Below are positions 51,698 through 60,884 of a stretch of 64,000 nucleotides of DNA, piece by piece. The stretch's first letter is position 1. The number at the start of each line of letters is the position of its first letter. Location of the stretch: positions 124,001 to 188,000 of the forward strand of contig NZ_JAOXHJ010000001.1 of assembly GCF_025780055.1 (NCBI RefSeq), written 5' to 3'. Origin of the DNA: Ureaplasma zalophigenitalium (GTDB lineage: Bacteria; Bacillota_I; Bacilli_A; Mycoplasmatales; Mycoplasmoidaceae). The position numbers and the translations under genes are program-made. The notes beneath the pieces are model-generated. The model was not told the origin of the DNA. It did not search any database and saw only the letters and a program-made list of their open reading frames with translations.

Positions 51698-51847
51698 TTT
51701 ACATCAATCCTTGGAATTAGGTATAATATAATAATTATATATATTCTATAGTTAAAAAACAGTGGTTTTTTTGAAATTTATATAGTATAATATTTAAATG
51801 TATTACAAACACAATAAATACTTATTTTTTTAGAAAGAGGCGATTAG

Positions 51848-52018
51848 ATGGCTGTTCAACAAAGAAGAGTGAGTAAATCACGTCGTAATATGCGTCGTAG
51901 TCACGATCACTTAGAAGTTGCTATTACAACTTCATGCCCTAGTTGCGGGAAAGCACTATTACCTCACCGTGCTTGCCGTGATTGCAAAACATATCGAGAC
52001 AACAAATTCGATATTTAA
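51848..52018 (+). CDS. rpmF: 50S ribosomal protein L32
   Basis: The 56-residue product MAVQQRRVSKSRRNMRRSHD... has the zinc form of L32 with CPSC and CRDC. AAAGAGG lies 7 bases before ATG 51848, and TATAAT at 51786-51791 is the probable -10 box with no clear -35. Confidence 0.96.
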   Translation: MAVQQRRVSKSRRNMRRSHDHLEVAITTSCPSCGKALLPHRACRDCKTYRDNKFDI

Positions 52019-52041
52019 TTTCGATCCAAAGAACTTTTTCT

Positions 52042-52272
52042 ATGATCAAAAATAAAAGTACAACGACTAATAAAAAAAAATCTGCAAACAAGCAGTCAGA
52101 TCAATTAGTTCGTGTCTTAAATATTCCCAATATTAGTCAGTATTCCGAAAAACAAATTAAAAAACAATCAAAAAACTTTGTCATTAATTTAATTATTGCG
52201 ATTACAACTATGTTTATCACAATTGGGATCATTATTGTTGTCGCTATTATTATCGGTATTAAAAAAGGTTAG
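52042..52272 (+). CDS. Small membrane protein, unknown
   Basis: The 76-residue product has a basic, polar N-terminal half (KNKSTTTNKKKSANKQS...) and one C-terminal membrane segment (FVINLIIAITTMFITIGIII followed by VVAIIIGIKKG). It lies 23 bases after rpmF with only a weak ribosome-binding site, so it is probably cotranscribed. I chose ATG 52042; earlier in-frame starts lie inside rpmF. The last three codons and the stop form the left arm of the terminator. Confidence 0.6.
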   Translation: MIKNKSTTTNKKKSANKQSDQLVRVLNIPNISQYSEKQIKKQSKNFVINLIIAITTMFITIGIIIVVAIIIGIKKG

Positions 52273-52292
52273 TGTTTGCATTAACCTTTTTT
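52261..52292 (+). terminator. Terminator of the rpmF unit
   Basis: AAAAAAGGTTA (52261-52271) pairs with TAACCTTTTTT (52282-52292) around a loop of about 10 bases. The stop codon of the small membrane protein gene (52270-52272) is inside it. Confidence 0.8.
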
Positions 52293-52423
52293 ATTATATT
52301 AAGAATAAAAAAAGCGCAGATATACATAATTATGATATATTAATGCATTTTTAAATGGATTATTTTATAATTAAAGAGTATTTTCAAAGATTATACATAA
52401 GCAAAAACACAGGTGAATTAAAA

Positions 52424-54529
52424 ATGAACAAAATAAACAAACACAGCTCAACTTTGTTTTTAAGCAAAAAACAAGCAGAAAGTCTTGGTATCGTTGATTT
52501 AGATAACCAAGAAATAGTCGTAAACAATCGATTCGTTAACGCAACCAGCATTAACTCATTTGCTGAGGAAATTAAATTAGATAAGATGGTAACCAAAGCG
52601 TTTACCTTTTATAATGAACATGCAGCTGATAAAAAAACTTTATTAGATATTTTTGATGATTATGATTACGAATCTCAAAATATCTCTTATTTAACGTATT
52701 ATCAATCACGAGTATATGATTTAATACGTAATTACTTCTTAGGTCATAAATTAAAAACTACTCAAATACTTGATTGTTTTTTAGCTAACGAACCATATAA
52801 AAACAAAAATCTGGATGATTTAAAAATTTTAGAAGAAAAAGTATCAAAATGTCTAGATGAATTATCACTGAACATCAAAAATATGAAGTATGATATTTTA
52901 GAATTAGAAGACCACCATATCACAAAACATATGCACGACGAAGAAACTTTCATTGAACAGAAAGCAGAACTAGAGGCATCTTTAGATATTCAGCTGATCC
53001 TTTTATATTTATTATCAATTATTCAAGCTAAAACAAATGTAGATTTCGAACAAGAATGAGCTAAGGTCGGATTAGGGGTTGATCGCATTCCTGCTGAATT
53101 TACAGAATACGATTACCGTGTTCGTAAAGATTTTTTAAATCAACGTAATTTTCAGCAAATGGTGTCAAAATTAAAAAATACTTCTTCATCTGCAACACCT
53201 GCTATTAAAGACGGTGATTCAATCTTAGAATCAGAAAAGAAACCCGTAAACTTTGAACCAGAAATTTATAATAATTTACCGATTGATGAAACTGCTGCGG
53301 CAACAACTTACTCAAATACTGCATTGAAAAAAGATGTTGATGTAATTAATGAAATCCCAACAGAAGTAATTAAATCAGCTAGTGGTTTAAAAGTTAATTT
53401 TAATGAGTCAGTAGCTTTAGACACTGATGAAGAATTACACACACCAACAACACCAATTAAGGACGCTTTAATTGATGAAGATTGCGAATTAGAACAACCT
53501 GTTTATTTAGAAAAAGAAGAGCAAGCAAAATTAGAAGCAGAATATAATGATTTTTTAGAAAAATATGATGCTGATAAATCACCTATTGAAAAAGAAGATT
53601 TAGCCGACAGAGTAGGTTATGAAGAAATTTTAATCGAAGAGGATTACTTACACGCTATTCACGCTAAAGATTTAAACGCTAATGCTTTACATCACGAGTC
53701 AGAACCGATGTGAAAAAACGAAGCCAACGTTGATATGATCTTTGAACAGGATGAACATCATAATGAGGCAACACAAATGGTTGCAGACGAGGAATTAGAT
53801 GATGAAGAGGAGTTGGAAAATAACTCATTAGATTCTGATTCATTAAATAATAAAGATCTGTCTGAAAAAACTTCTATGAATAATCCGGTAGTCGTTAGTG
53901 AAGATATCAATTATTATGTTGACAAAGAAATCAGACACTATGAATCAATGATTCAAGATCTAGAACATAAAAAAACTGATGATGAAGTACAAGAAGTTGT
54001 AGCAGAGTCATCACCAGAAATGTTGCTAGTGAAAAACGTTGTTATTGATGAGGAAATCAAAATTGATGCTGACCCCGTTCCTACTGGTTCACAAGAAGAA
54101 ATTTATAAAGAAAAACTTGATTTAATTAAAAAGTATTCCGATGAAGAAAAAGCGAAAATCAACAACAAATTTAAAATCTTAGACGAACATCAAAATATTT
54201 TAGAAAACATGAAAAAATACCAAGAAGTAAATAATGTTCATTATCTAAAAGATGATCAACCTTTAAAAGAGGGAGATGTTTCATTAAAAGATTTTAAAGA
54301 TTTACCTAACCAGGAAAACTTGGAAAAATCTGTTTTATCAGAAATAGGTAGCGGTTTGAATGATCCATTGTCATTAGAATATACTCAAATGCTTGAAGCT
54401 TTCGAAAATGATCAACTTGATGTTAAACAAGTAGAGATGAGCAATGAATTCCTAGTTGAGTCACATGAACAACAAGAATCAGCAGAAAAGAAGCGTGTAC
54501 CATGATTTAAAAGAAAGAAGAACAAATAG
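52424..54529 (+). CDS. Large acidic protein, unknown
   Basis: The 701-residue product has an N-terminal helical domain of about 240 residues (MNKINKHSSTLFLSKKQAES..., TLLDIFDDYDYESQNISYLT), a long acidic Glu/Asp-rich region (about 245-690) with predicted coiled-coil parts (EKEEQAKLEAEYNDFLEKYD, LIKKYSDEEKAKINNKFKIL), and a basic C-terminal tail (KKRVPWFKRKKNK). No signal peptide or membrane segment. Acidic, extended proteins of this kind in mollicutes are sometimes cytoskeletal, but nothing here proves it. Three UGA Trp codons. TATAAT at 52376-52381 and AGGTG precede ATG 52424. Confidence 0.75.
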
Positions 54530-54543
54530 AGGAGGTAGGGACT

Positions 54544-55875
54544 ATGAATAGAACATTTGAAAAATATGTTGAATTAACATTTGATGAAGATCAGGTTCTT
54601 TTAAAAAGAAACGACAATCAAATTTTTAAAAAAACAGAAGAAACTTCGGAACCAAATACTCCTGATGCTTTTATTGAAACTAATGGTTTAAACAAAGTAC
54701 ATTCTCACCACGATTCAGTAGCAGCTTTAATTATTAATAATAATGAGTTCGATGTTAAAGGAATTGAAAATTATCGCCAAGATATCGAAGATAAAGTGAC
54801 TCAATTATACGAGGAAATTACAAGTGCTTATTTAAAAAGTAAGGAAACTAAAAAACACAAAAAAGATGTTCCGGATGTAATTAATAACCAAAAAATGCTA
54901 AATACACATATTCAAAATGTGCAAACAGTCTGCAATCACTTGACATTTGAATGAGATGCTCATTTACTAACCGATGTTAGTCATGCAGAGTTTTTAGAAG
55001 TAGAAAAAGCTAAAAATAAAACCGACAAACTATTAAAACGCAAACTACGTCGATATTATGAATTAATTAATGATGAAAACCTAGATTTAAATTTTTCTGA
55101 CATTAATTTAACTCCTCGTGAGCAAAAGATTTATGACAAAATTTGTCGTCAAGAAGAAGAAAAAACTGAAATGTTACAAATGGAATACGATGAAAAACGT
55201 AACCAAGTAATTGATTTGACTTGAGAAAATCTTTTAGTTCACAAGAAAAATATTGCGGATACTTCGTTTGTAAATAGTTCTTCCATCGCTTTATTAATCT
55301 CTGGGCAATTTGGTTTAATTAATGATTTAGAAAAATTATTAAACGAACAAGAATTATTGCGTATTGGTTTAATTATTAAACGAACAAAATTACAACGTGA
55401 AAAACTGAATAACTATTATAAAAAAACTGAAGCGTATGAACAAGACTTATATGCTTTACAATTAGAGTTCTTAAAAGTAATGGGTGCTGAAATTACCATC
55501 TTATCAGCTATCGCTAAAAACATTGACTTATTACAACGTTTATTATCAACATTAAAACATGGCAACCACCCTCTTGCTTTGTATGGTAATTATGTTTCTA
55601 TGTTAACCAAGATTTCAAAAATCGTAGCAAACTCTGCTAAAAATGCCATTATCTCATCTGATAACGAAGAAAGATTTGTGCATGAAATGGTTTTAGATGA
55701 AACCGGATATAAAAATGATCATGAACACGATGAAGTGATTACAAATACAGTTTATAAACAAACAAAAATTATCCCTGATTATCATGTAAATGTAGTTACA
55801 AATGAGCCGCGTGATCTATTCATGAATGCTTATATTAATGAAGTACCTGTGTCAGTTAAGATTAAAAAGAAATAA
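54544..55875 (+). CDS. Helical protein of unknown function
   Basis: The 443-residue product is highly charged and mostly helical, with coiled-coil stretches (ENYRQDIEDKVTQLYEEITS, KICRQEEEKTEMLQMEYDEK, YYKKTEAYEQDLYALQLEFL) and a small C-terminal part with VYKQTKIIPDYHVNVVTNEP. No membrane segment or signal peptide. UGA Trp at 54952 and 55222. A strong GAGGAGGTAGGG site precedes ATG 54544, 14 bases after the 701-residue protein gene, so the two are coexpressed and may form a complex. Not recognised. Confidence 0.75.
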
Positions 55876-55878
55876 TAC

Positions 55879-56694
55879 ATGAAGCAAATAATTAATGATT
55901 TATTTATTAAATTAAATAATGAATTGGATAGTCAAAGAAAAGATCATCAGAAAATAATTCACATTTTCTATGATTCTTTTTTTGTATCACGGAACAGTTT
56001 ATATTTAAGAGTGAAGGAGAAATATGCTAATCAACTTGGAATCCCTTTAAGATTTTATGATTTAGCTCTTTTTCGACAAAAAAATGATTTGTACGTTTTA
56101 ATGGAAAAAATTCACAAAGAAAACGGCTTTATTTTTTATGAACTACCTATTCGACAAGAAATTAAAACAAACCTAGCATTGTGAAGTTACTTAACATTAT
56201 CTAATGATATTGACGGTTTACATACTTACCAATATTTAAATAACAATCGAGATGCAATTATTTATTATCCAGCAACAGTTTTAGCTGTTTGTGCGTTGTT
56301 TAATAAGATTGAACCAAAGTTAAAAAAACGACCTATTTTATGCGTTCTTGGAAGAGGCGAACACTTAGGAAGATATCTGCACACTTTACTAAAAGATGAT
56401 TTTGCTGAAACTTATTTAATTGGACGAGACAATTTAGAAACGAAAACGATATTAAAAAAAGCTGATTGCGTAATTGCTTGTATCAATCAAGCGCATGCAT
56501 ACGACATAACCGACTTAAAAGATCATAGCTTTTTAATTGATGTAACCTTGGAAGAAAATGAACATCAAATTCAAGGGGCATTTAAATATAATCTTGATTA
56601 TCAACAAAAACACGCTATCAAAGTTAGCCCATCACCAGGTGGAGTTGGAAAGCTGACCACCCTATGCTTATTTTTAAATTACTATAAAAAGTAA
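55879..56694 (+). CDS. folD: FolD-like methylenetetrahydrofolate dehydrogenase/cyclohydrolase
   Basis: FolD interconverts one-carbon tetrahydrofolate forms. The 271-residue product has the catalytic-type Tyr-Lys motif (SLYLRVKEKYANQLGIPL), the NDIDGLHTYQYL segment, an YYPAT for the CTPxG loop, and the C-terminal SPSPGGVGKLTTLCLF. The cofactor-binding GRS-x-x-VG motif reads GRGEHLGRY, with Gly for Ser, so it is a divergent member. It follows the 443-residue unknown protein after 3 bases. Enzyme activity is likely but not certain. Confidence 0.8.
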
Positions 56695-56763
56695 TAAAAA
56701 AATAAACCATTTTAGTAAATCCTTTAGTAACAAAATCAACTATCCTTATTGTGGTGATTCAAA

Positions 56764-57342
56764 ATGTTACAAGGGATTTTATTTTTAATAAATCAAAATG
56801 ACCAATTAGTTGTCACTTGGTTTTATCGTCGCTTTTATAAAATGTTCTTTATGTATATTGGTAATTGATCTCAAAACAACGCCATTAAAAATTCTATAAA
56901 ATTAGAAGAATATGCCTCTTTTGTTTATCAAGCAATTAAAAAAGGGGCAAAAAGTCTGTTTGAACAAAAAACAAATTGAGCAATGACGCTTGGTTTTATG
57001 AAAAAATGCTTGTATTATTCCTTTATAGATGAACAGCGAAGGAATCAAAATAGTAAAAACAAGATATTATCTAATTGTATTCCGCAAGATGTATCATATG
57101 ATTTAATGAATCTAAATGATTCGCAAAACGATTTTGAACAAATGTTTTGGAAAAATTTTTATGAAAAATCATTTGAAAAACATTTACAATTAAATCATCC
57201 AGATTTATATACTTTCTTTTTGTTGATTAAAAAACATTATAATGTCGAGGAATTAGCTAAGTCTTTCCAAAAAACAAAGAAACAGATTTATAATTTAATA
57301 CAAAAGTTAAAAAAACTTTACGCTTCTTTTATTTATCTTTAA
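56764..57342 (+). CDS. Small sigma-factor-like protein
   Basis: The 192-residue product has an N-terminal helical part with aromatic and basic residues (FYRRFYKMFFMYIGNW, YASFVYQAIKKGAKSLF, FMKKCLYYSFIDEQRRN) that resembles sigma region 2, and a C-terminal helix-turn-helix (NVEELAKSFQKTKKQIYNLI followed by QKLKKLY) like sigma region 4. In M. genitalium, MG428 is a small alternative sigma factor that controls recombination genes; this protein is a candidate of that kind by size and layout only. Two UGA Trp codons (56866, 56980). ATG 56764 with GGTGA upstream. Confidence 0.6.
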
Positions 57343-57378
57343 TAAAGAACATTTATCTTTTAAAAAAATAAAAATATA

Positions 57379-57407
57379 TTGCTTTTTTTAGTCTTATTGT
57401 ATATAAT
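57379..57407 (+). promoter_or_regulatory. Promoter of the third tRNA operon
   Basis: TTGCTT (57379-57384) and TATAAT (57402-57407) with 17-base spacing, 19 bases before tRNA-Tyr. Confidence 0.85.
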
Positions 57408-57425
57408 TATATAGTGCTTTTAAAT

Positions 57426-57509
57426 GGACAGATAGCGAAGTGGCCAAACGCATCCGGCTGTAACCCGGCTCCGAGAGGTTCGTAGGTTCGAATCCTACTC
57501 TGTCCACCA
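57426..57509 (+). tRNA. tRNA-Tyr (GTA)
   Basis: 84-nt class II tRNA; acceptor GGACAGA/TCTGTCC; stem CCGG/CCGG with loop CTGTAAC gives GTA. Confidence 0.95.
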
Positions 57510-57510
57510 T

Positions 57511-57585
57511 TGGCCTGTAGCCAAGCGGTAAGGCAGAAGATTTTGATTCTTCCACGCGCAGGTTCGATCCCTGCCAGGCCAGCCA
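57511..57585 (+). tRNA. tRNA-Gln (TTG)
   Basis: Acceptor TGGCCTG/CAGGCCA with GCCA end; loop TTTTGAT gives TTG. Confidence 0.95.
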
Positions 57586-57596
57586 TTAAATATCAC

Positions 57597-57616
57597 CTAT
57601 ATAGATTTCTATATAG
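57597..57616 (+). repeat. Spacer hairpin between tRNA-Gln and tRNA-Lys
   Basis: CTATATAGA (57597-57605) and TCTATATAG (57608-57616) pair perfectly around a 2-base loop; no T-tract follows. Confidence 0.65.
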
Positions 57617-57621
57617 TTATT

Positions 57622-57696
57622 GCCTCATTAGCTCAGTGGTAGAGCATTTCACTTTTAATGAAGGGGTCGTAGGTTCGAACCCTACATGGGGCACCA
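57622..57696 (+). tRNA. tRNA-Lys (TTT)
   Basis: Acceptor GCCTCAT/ATGGGGC (one G-U); loop CTTTTAA gives TTT. Confidence 0.95.
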
Positions 57697-57706
57697 TTAT
57701 TACCAA

Positions 57707-57733
57707 CCATATATTGTTTTATATGATATATGG
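57707..57733 (+). repeat. Spacer hairpin between tRNA-Lys and tRNA-Leu
   Basis: CCATATAT (57707-57714) and ATATATGG (57726-57733) pair around an 11-base loop; no T-tract follows. Confidence 0.6.
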
Positions 57734-57739
57734 CATTTT

Positions 57740-57825
57740 GCTGGAGTGGCGGAATGGTAGACGCATTGGACTTAAAATCCAATGACTTCACGGTCGTGAG
57801 GGTTCAAGTCCCTCTTCCAGCACCA
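57740..57825 (+). tRNA. tRNA-Leu (TAA)
   Basis: 86-nt class II tRNA; acceptor GCTGGAG/TTCCAGC (one G-U); loop CTTAAAA gives TAA. Confidence 0.95.
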
Positions 57826-57829
57826 TTTT

Positions 57830-57903
57830 GCGGGTGTAGTTCAATGGTAGAACTATAGCCTTCCAAGCTATTAGTGTGGGTTCGATTCCCATCACCCGCT
57901 CCA
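57830..57903 (+). tRNA. tRNA-Gly (TCC)
   Basis: Acceptor GCGGGTG/CACCCGC with TCCA end; loop CTTCCAA gives TCC. Confidence 0.96.
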
Positions 57904-57913
57904 TTGGAGCTTT

Positions 57914-57940
57914 ATGACCGCGCTTTGCGGTCATTTTTTT
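57914..57940 (+). terminator. Terminator of the third tRNA operon
   Basis: ATGACCGC (57914-57921) pairs with GCGGTCAT (57927-57934) around GCTTT, followed by T. Confidence 0.92.
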
Positions 57941-57971
57941 ATACTACAAACATTTTAAAAGGGATTTTTTG

Positions 57972-58781
57972 ATGAAAAAAGCATGAGTGAAGAATCAATT
58001 AGGTTATGACACAGGGTTATATCTTTACCAAGATAAAGATCAATTTAATTTTTCTATTGACACATTGTTATTGGCTAATTGAGCTAGTTTAAAAGCTAAA
58101 ACAAAAAAAGTTTGTGAAATTGGGTTAAACAATGCCGCGTTGTCTATTTTATTAGCGGCGCGTAAGGACGATTTATTGATTGATGGCATTGAAATTAATG
58201 AACAGGCCATTGACCTAGCTATACATAACATTAGTCATAATGAAATGGCTAACCGTATTCGTGTAATTCACGCTGATTTTAATGATTATATCACGCAAAA
58301 TCACTTAGATGAAAAAGATCGTTATGACTTAGTAGTTTGCAATCCCCCTTATCATTTATCGTCAGGATTAAAAAATAAAAACATATCCAAAGCTAATGAA
58401 AATGCTTTGTATGAGCAGTCATTAACTTTTGAACAAATTATGGCTGGAACACAAAAAATACTAAAACAAAAAGGTGTTTTAAGCATGATTGTTTCTAGTG
58501 TTCGCTTAGTAGATATTATTTGTTTGATGCGCCAGTATAGGTTTGAACCTAAACGTTTGAAAATGGTCTATCCTCGACCATACAAACCTAGTTGTTTAGT
58601 TTTAATTGAAGCGATATATAACACAACACCAGGTTTGGTTATAGAAAAAAGTCTTTTGTTGCATAATGAAAAGCCAAATGATCACTCTTACACTGCAGAC
58701 GCTTTATTTTACCACCGGATAAATGCTTATGAATTACCTAAGAAAGTTAAAAAGTCACCAAATAAATCGTCTATAAGTTAA
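57972..58781 (+). CDS. tRNA1(Val) (adenine37-N6)-methyltransferase-like protein
   Basis: The 269-residue product begins MKKAWVKNQLGYDTGLYLYQ and has FSIDTLLLANWA, the SAM region CEIGLNNAALSILLA, the Asp/Glu DGIEINEQAIDLA and the N6-adenine methyltransferase motif VVCNPPYHLSSG, as in the TrmN6/YfiC family. The usual GxGxG of the SAM loop reads GLNNAA, a divergence. Three UGA Trp codons. It stands between the tRNA operon and the rplU leader. Confidence 0.85.
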
Positions 58782-58810
58782 TTAAATTTGTTTTAAAATA
58801 AGGAATATAG

Positions 58811-58816
58811 TATAAT
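58811..58816 (+). promoter_or_regulatory. -10 box of the rplU operon
   Basis: TATAAT directly upstream of the L21 leader RNA. No clear -35 box; an AT-rich stretch lies before it. Confidence 0.65.
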
Positions 58817-58819
58817 ATT

Positions 58820-58908
58820 TATGCTGTGTATTCTTGTAAATATGCAGCTTCAACCACACAGAAAAGGTCTACAAATTTTACAAGTTAAAATACCTTTATG
58901 GTGAGTCT
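58820..58908 (+). promoter_or_regulatory. Ribosomal protein L21 leader RNA
   Basis: The 5' leader of rplU folds into a long hairpin (CTGTG near 58823 with CACAG near 58857) and a second stem (AAAGGT near 58863 with ACCTTT near 58891). Its layout and position match the L21 leader family of Firmicutes and Mollicutes, which is thought to bind the ribosomal protein for feedback control. Confidence 0.65.
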
Positions 58909-58934
58909 AAGTTGATAAAAAAAGGAGAACTTAT

Positions 58935-59234
58935 ATGTTTGCTATAATTCAAACTGGTGCAAAACAATATAAAGTTCAACAAGGCGATATTATCTATGTT
59001 GAAAAACTAGACGCAGAAGTGAATGCAAGTATTAAACTTGACCAAGTTGTAATGTTAGAAAACCAAATCGGAAACCCATATGTGCAAAACGCTTATGTAA
59101 CAGCAACTGTTTTAAAACACGGGAAACAAAAGAAAATTAACATTATCAAACACCAATCTAAAAAACACCACATGAAACGTCAAGGACACCGTCAACCATA
59201 TACTCAATTAAAAATCGAAGCAATTAATAAATAA
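58935..59234 (+). CDS. rplU: 50S ribosomal protein L21
   Basis: The 99-residue product starts MFAIIQTGAKQYKVQQGDII and has the conserved C-terminal KKHHMKRQGHRQPYTQLKI. AAAGGAGA precedes ATG 58935. Part of rplU-prp-rpmA. Confidence 0.97.
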   Translation: MFAIIQTGAKQYKVQQGDIIYVEKLDAEVNASIKLDQVVMLENQIGNPYVQNAYVTATVLKHGKQKKINIIKHQSKKHHMKRQGHRQPYTQLKIEAINK

Positions 59235-59242
59235 TTATCACT

Positions 59243-59551
59243 ATGATTTCTATTAAAAAATACTTAAACGCTTTAATTATACAAGGGCATGCGTTTGCTG
59301 GAAAACACGGGCAAGACATTGTTTGTGCCGGAGTTAGCGCAATTAGTTTAAGTGCTTTAAATTGATTTAATGAGAAAGCTATTAATGTAATCATACGTGA
59401 TGGCTATTATCATTTAACTATTGTGCAGAAAAACAAAACAAATCTAATGTATTTAAATTTAATTTATATCCAATTAGCTGGCATAGCACAAAGTTATCAT
59501 CAATATATAGAAATTCAAGAATTTACATACGAATTAACAAAGGAAGAGTAA
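59243..59551 (+). CDS. prp: Ribosomal-processing cysteine protease Prp
   Basis: Prp removes the N-terminal extension of L27 in Firmicutes and Mollicutes. The 102-residue product has the catalytic dyad in GHAFAGKHGQDIVCAGVSAI (His and Cys). A UGA Trp lies at 59361-59363. It is placed between rplU and rpmA, the usual order, and the L27 here has the extension that Prp cuts. Confidence 0.9.
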
Positions 59552-59552
59552 A

Positions 59553-59852
59553 ATGAAAAAATTATTATGAAACGTTAATCTACAACTTTTTGCATCTAAA
59601 AAAGGGGTAGGTTCTTCGAAAAATGGTCGTGACTCAAATCCCAAATATCTTGGTGCAAAATTAGGTGATGGTCAATTCACTAAAGCTGGTCAAATTATTT
59701 ATCGTCAACGAGGAAACCGAATTCATCCTGGTTTAAATGTTGGACAAGGAAAAGATCATACACTTTTTGCAAAAGTGGATGGCACAGTTAAATATACAAA
59801 ATTCATGGGATCTAAAACAAAAGTTTCTGTTTTAGTTTCTGAAAATAAATAA
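59553..59852 (+). CDS. rpmA: 50S ribosomal protein L27
   Basis: The 99-residue product begins [20 protein letters not shown], with a Firmicutes-type N-terminal extension that ends QLF before ASKKG, where Prp would cut; the Trp at residue 6 is UGA. The body [20 protein letters not shown] and [20 protein letters not shown] is typical of L27, whose N-terminus reaches the peptidyl-transferase centre. It begins 1 base after the prp stop. Confidence 0.95.
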
Positions 59853-59860
59853 TTAATAAT

Positions 59861-59888
59861 AAACTCAACGCTTGTCGTTGGGTTTTTA
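59861..59888 (+). terminator. Terminator after rpmA
   Basis: AAACTCAACG (59861-59870) pairs with CGTTGGGTTT (59876-59885; one G-U) around CTTGT, followed by T. Confidence 0.85.
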
Positions 59889-59968
59889 TTTTCTGTACGT
59901 ATAAACATCTTGAAATATTTATTTATTTCATTATATGTTATAAAATAATGTTATTAGGGGGATTATAG

Positions 59969-60784
59969 ATGAAAAAAGTTTTTGCTTTTGATTTAGATGG
60001 TACGTTGTTCATGCATGCAAACAACATGCATGATGAAACGCCAGAGGCATTAAAGAAAATTCGCCAAGCTGGGCATGATGTAATTATTTCAACAGGTCGA
60101 TCGCTGGGCAATATTTTAGAAGCAATTAAAGGTTATGAACATTTGTTCACATACATTGTCGCTTCGAATGGTGCAGTGATTTATCATGTAGCTTCACAGA
60201 ATTTAAAAATAGTGGGCAAAATTAATATTGATGCTTGGGAGTTTTTAATGGAAAGTGCTTTAAAAAATCATCTTTTAGCACGCATTGATACTCTTGAATG
60301 TTCAATGAGTTATTTAAAAGATGACCCGTTACCAGTTTGAACTGTTGAACAAGATATGGATTTTAGTAAGCATGAATTTATTGATTTACAAGCATTTCAA
60401 CAATATGCAAAAGACAAGAAACATGAGATGATTCAAGTGGCTATCCGGGGTGGCAAGGAAATCATTCATCAAGAATATTTAAAAACATTAGAACGCTTTG
60501 GTGATGTTTATCAAATTACACACACAAGCGATTTTTATGTGGATATTAATGCAAAAAACATTAATAAATGAACAGGGATTTTAGAGGTTGTAAAACAATT
60601 GAAACTAGATCCATCACAAACAATAGTTTTTGGGGATTCTGGAAACGATATTCAAATGCTAAGTAATGCGGGTGTGGGGATTGCTATGGGGAATGCTACA
60701 CATGAAGCTAAAAAAGTCGCTGATATTGTTATCGGCGAATGTACTACTAATGCAATTGCACAAACCCTATTAAAATTAATTTAG
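59969..60784 (+). CDS. HAD superfamily (Cof-like) phosphatase
   Basis: The 271-residue product has HAD motif I (FAFDLDGTLF), motif II (ISTGRS), motif III Lys and motif IV (VFGDSGNDIQML), with a cap domain of type IIB in between. Such proteins dephosphorylate sugar phosphates or other small metabolites; substrate not predictable. Two UGA Trp codons (60338, 60569). A GGGGGA site precedes ATG 59969. A weak hairpin with T-run follows. Confidence 0.92.
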
Positions 60785-60786
60785 AT

Positions 60787-60811
60787 AAATGCTGTAATTG
60801 GCATTTTTTTT
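60787..60811 (+). terminator. Terminator after the HAD phosphatase gene
   Basis: AAATGC (60787-60792) pairs with GCATTT (60801-60806), followed by T. Confidence 0.7.
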
Positions 60812-60884
60812 ATTTTCTAAAGAAATTTTAATTAATCGGGTGCTTGCACCCAATACAAAAAAGAAAAAGTAGAGGATACAAATT

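Noticed and set aside
57510-57785. Open frame across the third tRNA cluster
   Set aside because: It covers tRNA-Gln, tRNA-Lys and part of tRNA-Leu and is not a protein gene.
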